Source of the DNA: Flavobacteriaceae bacterium
Lineage (GTDB): Bacteria > Bacteroidota > Bacteroidia > Flavobacteriales > Flavobacteriaceae
Reading direction: 5' to 3'
DNA length: 64,000 nucleotides
Assembly (NCBI GenBank): GCA_947453195.1
Contig: CANGFO010000005.1
Location: 1-64,000 of the forward strand
Positions 18,997-28,714 of this stretch are shown here, in pieces. Under the pieces are notes generated by a model that saw only the letters and a list, made by a program, of their open reading frames with translations, ran no database searches and was not told where the DNA came from. Position 1 is the stretch's first letter. Each line of letters begins with the position of its first letter. Position numbers and translations under genes: made by a program.

Positions 18997-19029
18997 AATA
19001 TCCCGTGTATTAGCGGGATATTTTTTTTT
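18997..19029. terminator. Bidirectional terminator between small ORF and nth
   Basis: atatcccg-tgtattag-cgggatattttttttt; overlaps the nth stop codon. Confidence 0.85.
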
Positions 19030-19669
19030 CTATTTCTTTGATAATTGATTTTCTTCCAATTGTTTTGGTAATAAAATCCTTGTCTAAATCCCAGCCTCTA
19101 GCTGGAGAATATTCTCTGCCATACCAAATTATTTGGAGGTGTAAATCATTCCATAAATCTTTTGGAAATAGTGCTTTGGCATCTTTTTCAGTTTGAATTA
19201 CATTTTTCCCATTACTCAATCCCCATCGGTACATTAACCGATGAATGTGGGTATCTACAGGAAAAGCGGGTACTCCAAATGCCTGACTCATAACCACACT
19301 TGCGGTTTTATGACCCACGGCCGGTAGCGATTCTAAAGCTTCAAAACTTTGCGGTACTTCTCCATTATATTGATCAAGAAGTATATGGGATAATCCATGG
19401 ATGCCTTTCGATTTCATTGGAGATAAACCACAAGGACGAATAATTTCTTTAATTTCTTCTACGGTCATTTTGATCATATCCTTTGGATTATCAGCTTTTG
19501 CAAATAAAAGAGGTGTGATTTGATTGACTCTAACATCGGTGCATTGCGCAGAAAGTAATACCGCAATAAGCAACGTGTATGGATCTTTGTGATCTAATGG
19601 AATAGGGATGCTTGGATAAATTTCTTTTAACGAATTTATAACAAATGTTGCACGCTCTTTTTTGGTCAT
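19010..19669 (-). CDS. nth: Endonuclease III family DNA glycosylase lacking the C-terminal Fe-S cysteines
   Basis: LLSAQCTDVRVNQ, ALESLPAVGHKTASVV (catalytic Lys), FPVDTHIHRL (catalytic Asp); C-terminus GREYSPARGWDLDKDFITKTIGRKS. Confidence 0.9.
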   Translation of the reverse strand: MTKKERATFVINSLKEIYPSIPIPLDHKDPYTLLIAVLLSAQCTDVRVNQITPLLFAKADNPKDMIKMTVEEIKEIIRPCGLSPMKSKGIHGLSHILLDQYNGEVPQSFEALESLPAVGHKTASVVMSQAFGVPAFPVDTHIHRLMYRWGLSNGKNVIQTEKDAKALFPKDLWNDLHLQIIWYGREYSPARGWDLDKDFITKTIGRKSIIKEIEKKISR

Positions 19670-19736
19670 TAATGGTTAAATTTGAATTGTAAATTAAATC
19701 AATTTAGCCGACAATCACAATAAATAAATTAGATCC

Positions 19737-20195
19737 ATGACAACATTAAAAAAAGGTGATAAAGCGCCAAATTTTTCAGGTAAAGACCAAAATGGAACTC
19801 CACATTCTTTAGCTGATTACCAAGGGAAAAAACTAGTTATTTTCTTTTATCCAAAAGCAAATACTCCAGGTTGTACGGCCGAAGCTTGTGATTTGAGAGA
19901 TAACTTTGACCGATTTGAATCTAATAACTATGCTTTACTTGGGGTAAGTGCCGATTCACAAAACGCCCAATTAAAATTTAAAGAAAAATTCAATTTCCCT
20001 TTTCCTTTATTAGCGGATGAAGATAAATCGGTGATTAAAGCATTTGGTGTTTGGGGACCAAAAAAATTCATGGGAAAAGAGTACGATGGCATCCATAGAA
20101 CAACTTTTGTTATTAACGAAAATGGAATTATTGAAGACGTAATTTCTGAAGTTAAAACTAAAGTTCACGCAGCTCAAATATTAGGCGAATCGTAA
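19737..20195 (+). CDS. bcp: Thioredoxin-dependent thiol peroxidase (BCP/PrxQ)
   Basis: FFYPKANTPGCTAEACDLRDNF. Confidence 0.93.
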   Translation: MTTLKKGDKAPNFSGKDQNGTPHSLADYQGKKLVIFFYPKANTPGCTAEACDLRDNFDRFESNNYALLGVSADSQNAQLKFKEKFNFPFPLLADEDKSVIKAFGVWGPKKFMGKEYDGIHRTTFVINENGIIEDVISEVKTKVHAAQILGES

Positions 20196-20771
20196 ATTAT
20201 TTAATTCTATTTTTTCCAAAAAAACTCGATTTTTAAAAGTTTTAGCTTTTTTGAAATGAGTGGGTGTAATTCCTGTAATTTGTTTGAATTGATTGGATAA
20301 ATGAGCTACACTACTGTATTGTAATTGGTGGGTAATTTCATTTAATGTTAATTCATCATACAATATGAGTTCTTTGGCTTTTTCTATTTTATGTAATACT
20401 ATAAAATGTTGAATGGTCATTCCGGTTACCTCCTTAAATAAATTGGATAAATAAGTATAATTAAGATTTAATTTTTTACTCAAGTAAATGGATAATTTTA
20501 CTCTAGGTAGCTCGTTGCTGTAATGCACCATTTCAATAATGCAATTTTTTATTTTTTCAACTGTTGTTGATTTTTTCTCTTGCATTAATTCCAATCCACA
20601 ATCTGAAAGAATAGCTACTAGCGCCTCTTTTTTTGATTCAAATAATTCGGATTCAAGTAATTCTACTTCACCTAAATTGACTTGTTTGTAAGGAATCCCC
20701 GTGGTGTTTAGTGCTTCTTTAACTACTTTAATGCATCTTAAAGAAACCATGTGTTTAATATGAATTATCAT
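20181..20771 (-). CDS. AraC-type HTH regulator with N-terminal HMA-like domain
   Basis: AraC HTH KLNLNYTYLSNLFKEVTGMTIQHFI...YSSVAHLSNQFKQITGITPTHFKK; N-terminus MIIHIKHMVSLRCIKVVKEALN. Start placed at 20771. Confidence 0.8.
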   Translation of the reverse strand: MIIHIKHMVSLRCIKVVKEALNTTGIPYKQVNLGEVELLESELFESKKEALVAILSDCGLELMQEKKSTTVEKIKNCIIEMVHYSNELPRVKLSIYLSKKLNLNYTYLSNLFKEVTGMTIQHFIVLHKIEKAKELILYDELTLNEITHQLQYSSVAHLSNQFKQITGITPTHFKKAKTFKNRVFLEKIELNNLRFA

Positions 20772-20983
20772 ATAATAATTTGAATTAGCTAATTTGTTAA
20801 ATACAAAATGCAACAGAATTCTGTTCTGATACAAGCCAATTGAAATAGTAGGGGTAGTTTAATTTGGTTCTTCGAGGGCTGAAGTAATAACTATAATGAT
20901 AGTTAAATAGTTTTATAAAATTAATAATTAATATTGAATTGTACAAACTGAATTTATAATAATTAGGAATTAACTTATAAAAT

Positions 20984-21015
20984 AAAAAAAGCCTCAATTA
21001 ATATTGAGGCTTTTG
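20984..21015 (-). terminator. Terminator for the 21018-22490 gene
   Basis: aaaaaaagcctcaat-taat-attgaggctttt. Confidence 0.85.
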
Positions 21016-21017
21016 AT

Positions 21018-22490
21018 TTATGCATTGGCTACATCTTCTAGTACTTTATTAGGATCGTACCCAAATAATTTATGCTGTTTAATCAACTCGGCAGTTCCAG
21101 GAGGCAGTAATCTTTCCCAGCCTGTTGTGCCAGAACTAATCATTTTTAATACTTCTCGAGAAAAGATTTTTAAATTTTCTTTATCATAATCAGTTACGTC
21201 AATAACTTTTCCATTGTAGGCAAAGAATTTATATAATTCTTTCATTCTTGGATGTACTTTTAAGTTTTGAGAGGTAATTACTTCTCCGTCCTCAAGCATA
21301 GGGTATAGGTAAACTTTTAAATCTCTGTAAAATAATTTTCCAAATGCTTCCAATATACCTCCACTTAAGTGACGGTAGTATTTTTCATCAAAAATATCTA
21401 CTAAGTTATTTACACCCATTACCAATCCCATTCGGGCTTTAGTGTAACTTGAGAAATATTCAACCACTTTATAATATTCTTGAAAGTTGGATATCATTAC
21501 CGTTTGGCCAAGTGAACAAAGTAATTCGGCTCGATCCATGAAATCTCTTTCGTCAATTTCGCCTTCTGAACGTAAATTGGATAAAGTGATTTCAAAAATC
21601 ACAAAAGTATTTTCTTTCTCAACTTTATTTTCTTTAGTAAACATTTCCAGTGAGAGATTCAACATGTCCATATTTACTTTCGTAACCGGACGGAAGCTTC
21701 CTCTTAAAGCTAAGATGTTCTTTTTATATAAAACTGCTGCCGGTAAAATATTGTGTCCATCTGGGCTAAACATTACGGCGTCGGTCATTCCATTTTTAAC
21801 TAATTGCAAACTCATTAATCGGTTGTCTACATTAGCAAAACGAGGGCCAGAAAAGTTGATGGTGTCTATTTCTAATTGGTCTTTTTCTAAGTGATCGTAT
21901 AGGTAACGAAGTAATTTTTTAGGATCATTGTATTTATAAAATGCACCATAAATTAGGTTTACGCCAAGAATACCAAGGGTTTCCTGTTGTAAACGAGCAT
22001 CGGTTTCTTTAAAACGAATGTGAAGAATAATTTCATTGTAATCTTCTTCAGGCTCTAATTGGTATTTAATTCCAACCCATCCGTGGCCTTTAAACTGCTT
22101 TGCAAAATCAATTGTTGCAACGGTATTAGCGTAACTAAAAAATAATTTATTTGGATGTTTTGCTCGGTCTAATCTTTTTTCAATTAAATCAACTTCATGA
22201 GAAAGCATTCTAGTTAGTCTACTTTCAGTAACATAACGGCCATCCGTTTCTACTCCATAAATAGCATCACTAAAATCCTTATCGTAAGCAGACATAGCTT
22301 TTGCAATAGTTCCAGAAGATCCACCTGCTCTAAAAAAATGACGAACGGTTTCTTGCCCAGCACCAATTTCTGCGAAAGTTCCGTAGATGTTTTCGTTCAA
22401 ATTTATGCGTAAAGCCTTGTCTTTAATTGAGGGTATTTGCTCAATTACTTTATCTCCTTTTAATTTTATGTCTAATCCGGAATTTCCCAT
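21018..22490 (-). CDS. Large conserved-looking protein of unassigned function, apparently cytosolic
   Basis: About 490 aa intact ORF with no signal peptide or TM segments; start likely MGNSGLDIKLKG at 22490. Confidence 0.7.
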   Translation of the reverse strand: MGNSGLDIKLKGDKVIEQIPSIKDKALRINLNENIYGTFAEIGAGQETVRHFFRAGGSSGTIAKAMSAYDKDFSDAIYGVETDGRYVTESRLTRMLSHEVDLIEKRLDRAKHPNKLFFSYANTVATIDFAKQFKGHGWVGIKYQLEPEEDYNEIILHIRFKETDARLQQETLGILGVNLIYGAFYKYNDPKKLLRYLYDHLEKDQLEIDTINFSGPRFANVDNRLMSLQLVKNGMTDAVMFSPDGHNILPAAVLYKKNILALRGSFRPVTKVNMDMLNLSLEMFTKENKVEKENTFVIFEITLSNLRSEGEIDERDFMDRAELLCSLGQTVMISNFQEYYKVVEYFSSYTKARMGLVMGVNNLVDIFDEKYYRHLSGGILEAFGKLFYRDLKVYLYPMLEDGEVITSQNLKVHPRMKELYKFFAYNGKVIDVTDYDKENLKIFSREVLKMISSGTTGWERLLPPGTAELIKQHKLFGYDPNKVLEDVANA

Positions 22491-22610
22491 AATCAAATTA
22501 ATAGGAAGCAAAGTTAGTAAAATTGGTGTTTTATAAAAGGATAATTAATGTAATTTTGTATTTAATTAACGAAGATTTAATTTTTTGTTTTAATTCCCAA
22601 ATTAATACTG

Positions 22611-23375
22611 ATGAAGGTTTATTTTTTAGGTACTGGTACATCTCAAGGTATTCCTGTAATTGGAAGCGATCACGAGGTTTGTAAAAGCCAAAATCCAAAA
22701 GATAAAAGGCTTCGAGTTTCCGTTTGGGTGCATACCGAAAACACCTCTATTGTAGTTGATTGTGGTCCCGATTTTAGACAGCAAATGCTTACATCTAAAT
22801 GCAGTAAAGTAGATGCAATATTGTTTACCCATGAACATGCAGACCATACCGCTGGGATTGATGATATAAGGCCTTTTAATTTTAGGCACGGAGAGATTCC
22901 AATTTATGCCCATTCACGTGTGATTGAAAATTTGAAAAAACGATTTGATTATGTTTTTGAAACTGAAAACCGCTATCCGGGAGCCCCTTCTGTAAAAGCA
23001 ATTGAAGTTGCAAATAATGTTCCGTTTACAGTGGGTGACATGCAAGTTGTTCCTATTAATGCCTACCACGCCAATCTTCAAGTTTTTGGTTTTAAAATGA
23101 ATGATTTTGCCTATTTAACTGATGTAAAAACTATTGAACCCGATGAAATTGAAAAAATTAAAGGCGTAAAGGTGTTGGTAATTAATGCCTTAAGAGAGGA
23201 ATCACATCACTCGCACTTTAGTTTGCAGGAAGCCTTAGATTTTGTAACTTTGGTCCAACCCGAAAAAGCATATTTAACTCATATTAGTCATTTATTAGGC
23301 TTTCATGATGAAGTTGAAGCGAAGTTGCCTTCTAATGTTTTTTTGGCTTATGATAATTTAGAAATAGCTTTATAG
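22611..23375 (+). CDS. MBL-fold metallohydrolase (PhnP-like)
   Basis: LGTGTSQGIPVIG; FTHEHADHTAGIDDIRP. Confidence 0.9.
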   Translation: MKVYFLGTGTSQGIPVIGSDHEVCKSQNPKDKRLRVSVWVHTENTSIVVDCGPDFRQQMLTSKCSKVDAILFTHEHADHTAGIDDIRPFNFRHGEIPIYAHSRVIENLKKRFDYVFETENRYPGAPSVKAIEVANNVPFTVGDMQVVPINAYHANLQVFGFKMNDFAYLTDVKTIEPDEIEKIKGVKVLVINALREESHHSHFSLQEALDFVTLVQPEKAYLTHISHLLGFHDEVEAKLPSNVFLAYDNLEIAL

Positions 23376-23377
23376 CA

Positions 23378-23869
23378 ATGAAAAGACAATTATATTTATA
23401 CTTATTTATTTTAACGGCATTAGTTGCTGCTTTCACCTATATGTATTATTCGAAAGCGCTTTCTTTTGAAATGAAAAAAAATGAAAGTGAAATAAAGTAT
23501 TATAAAGACAGCATTGCCGGGATTACCAATAAATTATTTGAAGCAGATCATTTTTCATTAGAGAACAATGATTTTGCTAAAGAATATTTCGTGGATTATG
23601 ATGTGCAAAAGTTGATGCCCCAAATAAAAGAGGCATTATTAGCTTATAATGATGATCCAAAAGGAAACAGCTACACAGGTCAAGAAAAATTAGGTGACCA
23701 AAAATTCATTATCAATAAAATAAAAATCTTAAACCACCGTTGGATTATTGCCGACTATAGTGACGGTCAATATTGGGGTGATGTAGTACTTAAATATTTT
23801 GTTGAAAAAGACGGAAAAATAACCTTTCAAATAATGGATACCTTTATTTATCCGAAACAAGTATACTAA
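23378..23869 (+). CDS. Hypothetical membrane-anchored protein
   Basis: N-terminal TM helix; 2 nt after the MBL-fold gene. Confidence 0.65.
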   Translation: MKRQLYLYLFILTALVAAFTYMYYSKALSFEMKKNESEIKYYKDSIAGITNKLFEADHFSLENNDFAKEYFVDYDVQKLMPQIKEALLAYNDDPKGNSYTGQEKLGDQKFIINKIKILNHRWIIADYSDGQYWGDVVLKYFVEKDGKITFQIMDTFIYPKQVY

Positions 23870-23906
23870 TAAAATAAAATTTTAAGCCCAATAAAATTTT
23901 AATCCT

Positions 23907-24389
23907 ATGAAAAACCTACTAAAACTAATTGCTATAGCTTCAATATTCATTTCATGTAAATTAAATGATACGACCGATGAAGAGGTAAAAGCACCTGTTA
24001 AAGACTCTACTATTGTTGGAGCAGATAAAGATGAAAACGGATGTTTGGCATCGGCTGGATATACTTGGTCTAAGCTGAACAAAGAATGTGTAAAAGCTTT
24101 TACAGGAATTCAGTTAAATCCTGCATCAGATGCTACAACCGAAGATGAGACTTTGTGTGCCTATGTATTATTTAATGAAGATGGTGACAAAGCCGAAATA
24201 TTTTTACCAGATGATAAATCGTTTATTGTTTCTAAAAGCGGTTCTGAAAAAGTATGGTCATTTCAAGATTACCAATTAATTGGTCAAAATGGATACCAAC
24301 TTAAAAAAGCCGGTCAAGTGGTTTTTTCTGGAGATGGTGAAATAGGGAGTAAAGTTTCCGGTTCGGATAACCCTGACGGTCAAGAATAA
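23907..24389 (+). CDS. Hypothetical lipoprotein
   Basis: MKNLLKLIAIASIFISCKLND lipobox. Confidence 0.7.
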   Translation: MKNLLKLIAIASIFISCKLNDTTDEEVKAPVKDSTIVGADKDENGCLASAGYTWSKLNKECVKAFTGIQLNPASDATTEDETLCAYVLFNEDGDKAEIFLPDDKSFIVSKSGSEKVWSFQDYQLIGQNGYQLKKAGQVVFSGDGEIGSKVSGSDNPDGQE

Positions 24390-24392
24390 AAA

Positions 24393-24421
24393 TAAAAAAG
24401 TCTCAATTGAGACTTTTTTTT
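24393..24421. terminator. Bidirectional terminator
   Basis: aaaaaagtctcaattgagactttttttt between convergent genes. Confidence 0.85.
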
Positions 24422-25058
24422 ATTGCTGTAACCAATTTTTGAAATCATAAAAATTCTGTGGAGCAACACCATGGCCCACAGGATATTCTTTATAAACTAT
24501 ATCTATTCCTAGTTGCGTTAAAGCAGGTGCTGCTTTTCTAGCCCAGTCTACAGGTACTACCTGGTCTACCGTACCGTGGGAAGCAAATATCTTTAGATTA
24601 CTAAAGTTATTAGTTTCAAAATTTGGCTTAACCATTTCAGTATTTAAATAGCCACTCATAGCAACCACTCGTTGAATTTTATCAGGGTAGGAGAGTGCCA
24701 CTGCGTAACTCAAGATGGTGCCTTGACTAAATCCAATTAAGGTAACATTTGAGGGATCGATAGGATAATTCGCAACTAATTCATCAATGAAATTTGCTAT
24801 TAAATCTCTAGATTGTTGTGCCTGTGGAATATCAGAAAATTTATTTTCATCGGCATCAAAATTAATTGCATACCAAGCATAACTTCCAAAGCCCATATCA
24901 TAGAGAGCTCTAGCAGAGATTACATAATATTCTTCGGGAAGTTCAGATGCAAAAGAAAATAAATCTTCTTCATTGCTTCCATATCCATGTAATAATAACA
25001 ATAATGGATTTTTATCTAATATAATTTTTGGCGCTCTAACTAAATGGTGAAGTGTCAT
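24420..25058 (-). CDS. Alpha/beta hydrolase, phospholipase/carboxylesterase family
   Basis: LLLLHGYGSNEEDL; LIGFSQGTILS nucleophile elbow; PVGHGVAPQ. Confidence 0.88.
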   Translation of the reverse strand: MTLHHLVRAPKIILDKNPLLLLLHGYGSNEEDLFSFASELPEEYYVISARALYDMGFGSYAWYAINFDADENKFSDIPQAQQSRDLIANFIDELVANYPIDPSNVTLIGFSQGTILSYAVALSYPDKIQRVVAMSGYLNTEMVKPNFETNNFSNLKIFASHGTVDQVVPVDWARKAAPALTQLGIDIVYKEYPVGHGVAPQNFYDFKNWLQQ

Positions 25059-25066
25059 ATAAATAA

Positions 25067-25393
25067 TTAAAAATTACTAAACCATTTTTGGTACCATTTC
25101 CCTAGCAAAGGCAACGGAATTGTCTCTCCTTTGGCAGCGGTGAAAATTCCGTAAATGGTCAATACCGAAATGAAAATCCACATTGGTGCTGCAATCATAA
25201 TGCTTTCAAAATAGCTAATGGAAACTCCCAAAGTAATGAAAGTTAGGGTTAAACCTAATCCTTGGCGGATGTGAAAAGAAGCAAATGAATTCTTATTTTC
25301 TGAATTCATAGATATAGCAATTAGCACCCCTACAATTAAAATGTAACTTGTTATGGCTGCCGATTTTCCTTCGTCAATTGTTTTTTGATCCAT
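25067..25393 (-). CDS. Small membrane protein (DUF4870/Tic20-like)
   Basis: Multiple TM helices; SFASFHIRQGLGL motif. Confidence 0.65.
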   Translation of the reverse strand: MDQKTIDEGKSAAITSYILIVGVLIAISMNSENKNSFASFHIRQGLGLTLTFITLGVSISYFESIMIAAPMWIFISVLTIYGIFTAAKGETIPLPLLGKWYQKWFSNF

Positions 25394-26646
25394 TACGCCT
25401 CAATAAAAGTTTTATTGTTGTAGATTCCGATTACTTTTCCTTTCATTTTGGTTCCAAGAAAAGCCGAATTTTTAGATTTAGAAAGTATATTTTCTTTTGC
25501 AAAAACCCATTCGCCATCTGTGGAGAAAAGTGAAATGTTAGCTGGTTTGCCTTCTGCAATTTCGGAATTTGTTACATTAAATACCGATTTGGCATTTGTA
25601 AGTTTCGTAACGATAGTTACTACTGGTAAAACGGTAAGTAAAGCTCCAAAAGCACTTTCTAGTCCAATTGAGCCATTTTTCGCACCGTCAAATTCCATTT
25701 TCTTGTGCTCAATATCCATCGGATTGTGATCGGAAGTAATCATATCAATGGTATTGTCTGTAACTCCTGCAAGTAGTGCCAATCGATCTTCATTGGTTCT
25801 AAGTGGAGGTGAAAGTTTAAAGCGCGTATCAAAACCATCTAGTTTTTCATCGGTTAAAACCAAATTAGAAACCGAAACGCTGCAGGTAACTTGAAGCCCT
25901 TTGGCTTTAGCCTCCCGAATCAATTCAACCGACTTAGCTGTAGATATTGTTGGAATATGAAGTTTACCACCGGTGTATTCTAACAAAAATAAGTTTCTTG
26001 CTACTATAAGTTCTTCGGCAAGATTCGGAATTCCTTTTAATCCCAATCGGGTAGAAACGATACCTTCATTTACAACTCCGCTTCCTTTTATTTTTTCATC
26101 TTGACAAAAAGCAAGTACTAATCCGTCAAAATCTTGAACATATTGCAAACCAATTTTTAACAAATTGGCATTGGTTAAACTTTTTCCATAATCTCCAAAA
26201 GCTATGGCTCCCGCATTTTTCATGTCGAATAATTCGGCTAAATCGGTTCCTTCGCTGTTTTTAGTTAAGGCGCCAATTGGATATAAATCGGTTGCCGATT
26301 GTGCTGCTTTTTGTTTTACAAAATGTATTTGTGATTGATTGTCAATTACGGGAAAACTATTCGGTTGCAAAGCTATTGCAGTAAAACCGCTTTTTGCGGC
26401 GACTTGAAGTCCATTACTTATTGTTTCTCTATCTTCATAGCCAGGCTCACCAAGCGAAACGCTGCTGTCCATCCATCCTTGAGAGAGGTGTAAATTGGAA
26501 TGGCTTATTTCCTTGTAATCGGGTGCGTTAGGAATATTTTTTCCAATTTGTTCAATAATACCATCACTAATTTTTACATCAACTATTTGTTGGTGAAACG
26601 GACTTTTTGGGTCGATAATCTTGGCTTCTCGGATTAGGATTTTCAT
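25393..26646 (-). CDS. Dihydroorotase homologue lacking canonical metal ligands (pseudo-DHOase)
   Basis: Amidohydrolase/DHOase fold (GWMDSSVSLGEPGYEDRET, MITSDHNPMDIEHKKMEFDGAKNGSIGLESAFG) without the HxH motif. Confidence 0.85.
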   Translation of the reverse strand: MKILIREAKIIDPKSPFHQQIVDVKISDGIIEQIGKNIPNAPDYKEISHSNLHLSQGWMDSSVSLGEPGYEDRETISNGLQVAAKSGFTAIALQPNSFPVIDNQSQIHFVKQKAAQSATDLYPIGALTKNSEGTDLAELFDMKNAGAIAFGDYGKSLTNANLLKIGLQYVQDFDGLVLAFCQDEKIKGSGVVNEGIVSTRLGLKGIPNLAEELIVARNLFLLEYTGGKLHIPTISTAKSVELIREAKAKGLQVTCSVSVSNLVLTDEKLDGFDTRFKLSPPLRTNEDRLALLAGVTDNTIDMITSDHNPMDIEHKKMEFDGAKNGSIGLESAFGALLTVLPVVTIVTKLTNAKSVFNVTNSEIAEGKPANISLFSTDGEWVFAKENILSKSKNSAFLGTKMKGKVIGIYNNKTFIEA

Positions 26647-26686
26647 ATTTTAGTTTATTGTATTTTCAATTCGATTGAATTAAAAA

Positions 26687-28615
26687 TCATTTTACAAATT
26701 TTTGAATTAGTACTTCAAGCGTTATAAATAATAAAGATAATAAAATAAATAATTTCCACATTTGATTGTCACTTCGGTTGGCATGAAGTGTATCAAAAAT
26801 AGCATTTACATTATTGATCTCTTTATAATTAGTAAAGGCATCAGTATTGGTGTTTTCTAAATTACTTTCGGTACGACTGTAGTTAAAACTAATAGTGCTT
26901 ACCGGAATCTGATTGTTGTTTATTTCAAAATTCCCTGCTTCTTTTGGATTGTCATTGCAAGTAATTTTTACTTTATTATTAAATAGTTGCTGCAATGGGA
27001 TAAAACTTTCTGTACTGTTTTTTACAGACACAATTTCATCTTTTCCTAATTTTGTTTCAACAAGAAATGGTTTATTTTCTCCAATTTGTAACACATTTAG
27101 TCCTGCCTTTTGAGCATTTTGTCCCATATTATAAAATACAGGAACTACAATAGGTGAATTTTGAAAATTACTATTCAACTTGTTTATTGGAGCAGCAAAA
27201 ACATAAGTTGTTGCAACCTCACTTTGCGAGGAACTTAAAAAAGCAGTTTGATCGTTATAGCCTAAAACTACGGGTGAAGTATTACTAATTTCGAATGAAG
27301 TTTTTGTTTTTGGAAATTGAAAATTAGTGACTTGTTTTTCAAATACACTACTGAATAGGGGATGGCTAAAATTAATTTTAGTAACCAACTTCTCAGCATT
27401 GTTTTTTGTTTTGTATTGAATGCTGCCTATGGTAGATAAAAATGCATTCATATTAGAGACTGAGGCTTCTTCGCTTGGGATAAATATAATGTTTCCGCCT
27501 TTTTCGGCAAATGATTTTAATGTTGTTTGTAAAGCTTGTGGTATTTCTTTCAGCTCATTCAATACAATAGCATCTTGTTTTTCGATTGTGTTATAATCTA
27601 AGCCGGATAATTCTGTATTGGAATAATTAAATTCGGTATCCGTATAAATTCGGGATAAAAATTGACTTTTATCGGTATTTCCGATGCTGATTACATTGCT
27701 TTTTTGAGGTTTTGAAAGACTAAAATAATAGCTGTTGTCGTATTCTAAGCTATTATCAGAAACTGATACATAACCATGAAAATCCGCTTTAGGAATGGTG
27801 AAATTAATAACCTTATTTTGAGTTTCAAGGTTTACTAATGTCTTTGCTACTAATTTATTCTTATTGAATAATGCAATCGGAATGTCATTAAAATCTTCGC
27901 CATATGCCGATAATTTAACGCCAATCTCATAAAAATTATCCAAAGTTTGGTTTATGAAAACACTATCAATGGCAATGTTGTTTGTTTTTTCGGCTTCTGA
28001 AATTATATAATATAAATTTTCGTCTTCACTTTTTGAAGGAGTGTTTTTTGATTGCAATCCAACTGCATCCGTAATGACCACAATGTCTTTTCTAAACGCC
28101 GATTTGTGTGCTTTAATTTTTGAAAGTATGGATTCTAATTGAAATGGGGTTGCACTGTATTTTAAATTCTGCAATTCCTTTTGAATCGATTTTATATCGG
28201 TATTCCAATAATTATCAGTACAAGTTAATAAAGAGAAATTGGCGTCTTCGGGTGTGTTTTCAAGTAAATCTTGGATAGCTCGTTTTAGTAATTCACCTTT
28301 TTGCCCTTTGGCCTGCATACTAAAAGAATTGTCGAGTACAATATAAAGTTCGTTTTTAGCGTCTTTGTGGTCTTTAGCAATAAAGAAGGGTTTTGCAAAG
28401 GCAAGGATTAATGCAGCAAGCAATAATAATCGGGTTGTAAGTAATAAGTATTTTTTAATTTTCGAACTTTTTCGGGTTTGAACAACAAGTTCTTTAAGGA
28501 ATTTTACATTCGTAAAATATTCGGTTTTGAATTTACGAAGCTGAAAAAGATGCACCAGAATTGGAATTACCAATAAGAAAAGGAAATAAAGAATTTCTGG
28601 ATGTTGGAACTGCAT
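26687..28615 (-). CDS. BatA/vWA-domain membrane protein
   Basis: N-terminal MQFQHPEILYFLFLLVIPILVHLFQLRKFKTEYFTNVKFLKEL; LYIVLDNSFSMQAKGQ. Confidence 0.88.
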   Translation of the reverse strand: MQFQHPEILYFLFLLVIPILVHLFQLRKFKTEYFTNVKFLKELVVQTRKSSKIKKYLLLTTRLLLLAALILAFAKPFFIAKDHKDAKNELYIVLDNSFSMQAKGQKGELLKRAIQDLLENTPEDANFSLLTCTDNYWNTDIKSIQKELQNLKYSATPFQLESILSKIKAHKSAFRKDIVVITDAVGLQSKNTPSKSEDENLYYIISEAEKTNNIAIDSVFINQTLDNFYEIGVKLSAYGEDFNDIPIALFNKNKLVAKTLVNLETQNKVINFTIPKADFHGYVSVSDNSLEYDNSYYFSLSKPQKSNVISIGNTDKSQFLSRIYTDTEFNYSNTELSGLDYNTIEKQDAIVLNELKEIPQALQTTLKSFAEKGGNIIFIPSEEASVSNMNAFLSTIGSIQYKTKNNAEKLVTKINFSHPLFSSVFEKQVTNFQFPKTKTSFEISNTSPVVLGYNDQTAFLSSSQSEVATTYVFAAPINKLNSNFQNSPIVVPVFYNMGQNAQKAGLNVLQIGENKPFLVETKLGKDEIVSVKNSTESFIPLQQLFNNKVKITCNDNPKEAGNFEINNNQIPVSTISFNYSRTESNLENTNTDAFTNYKEINNVNAIFDTLHANRSDNQMWKLFILLSLLFITLEVLIQKFVK

Positions 28616-28714
28616 TTTAATTTAATTTGTCAAAAGTAATAAAAAGATTAAAAGTATAAAAGTTAAAGGTTTGAAAGTTTTATACACTGCATGGTTCCTC
28701 ATTATTGAAGCTAT

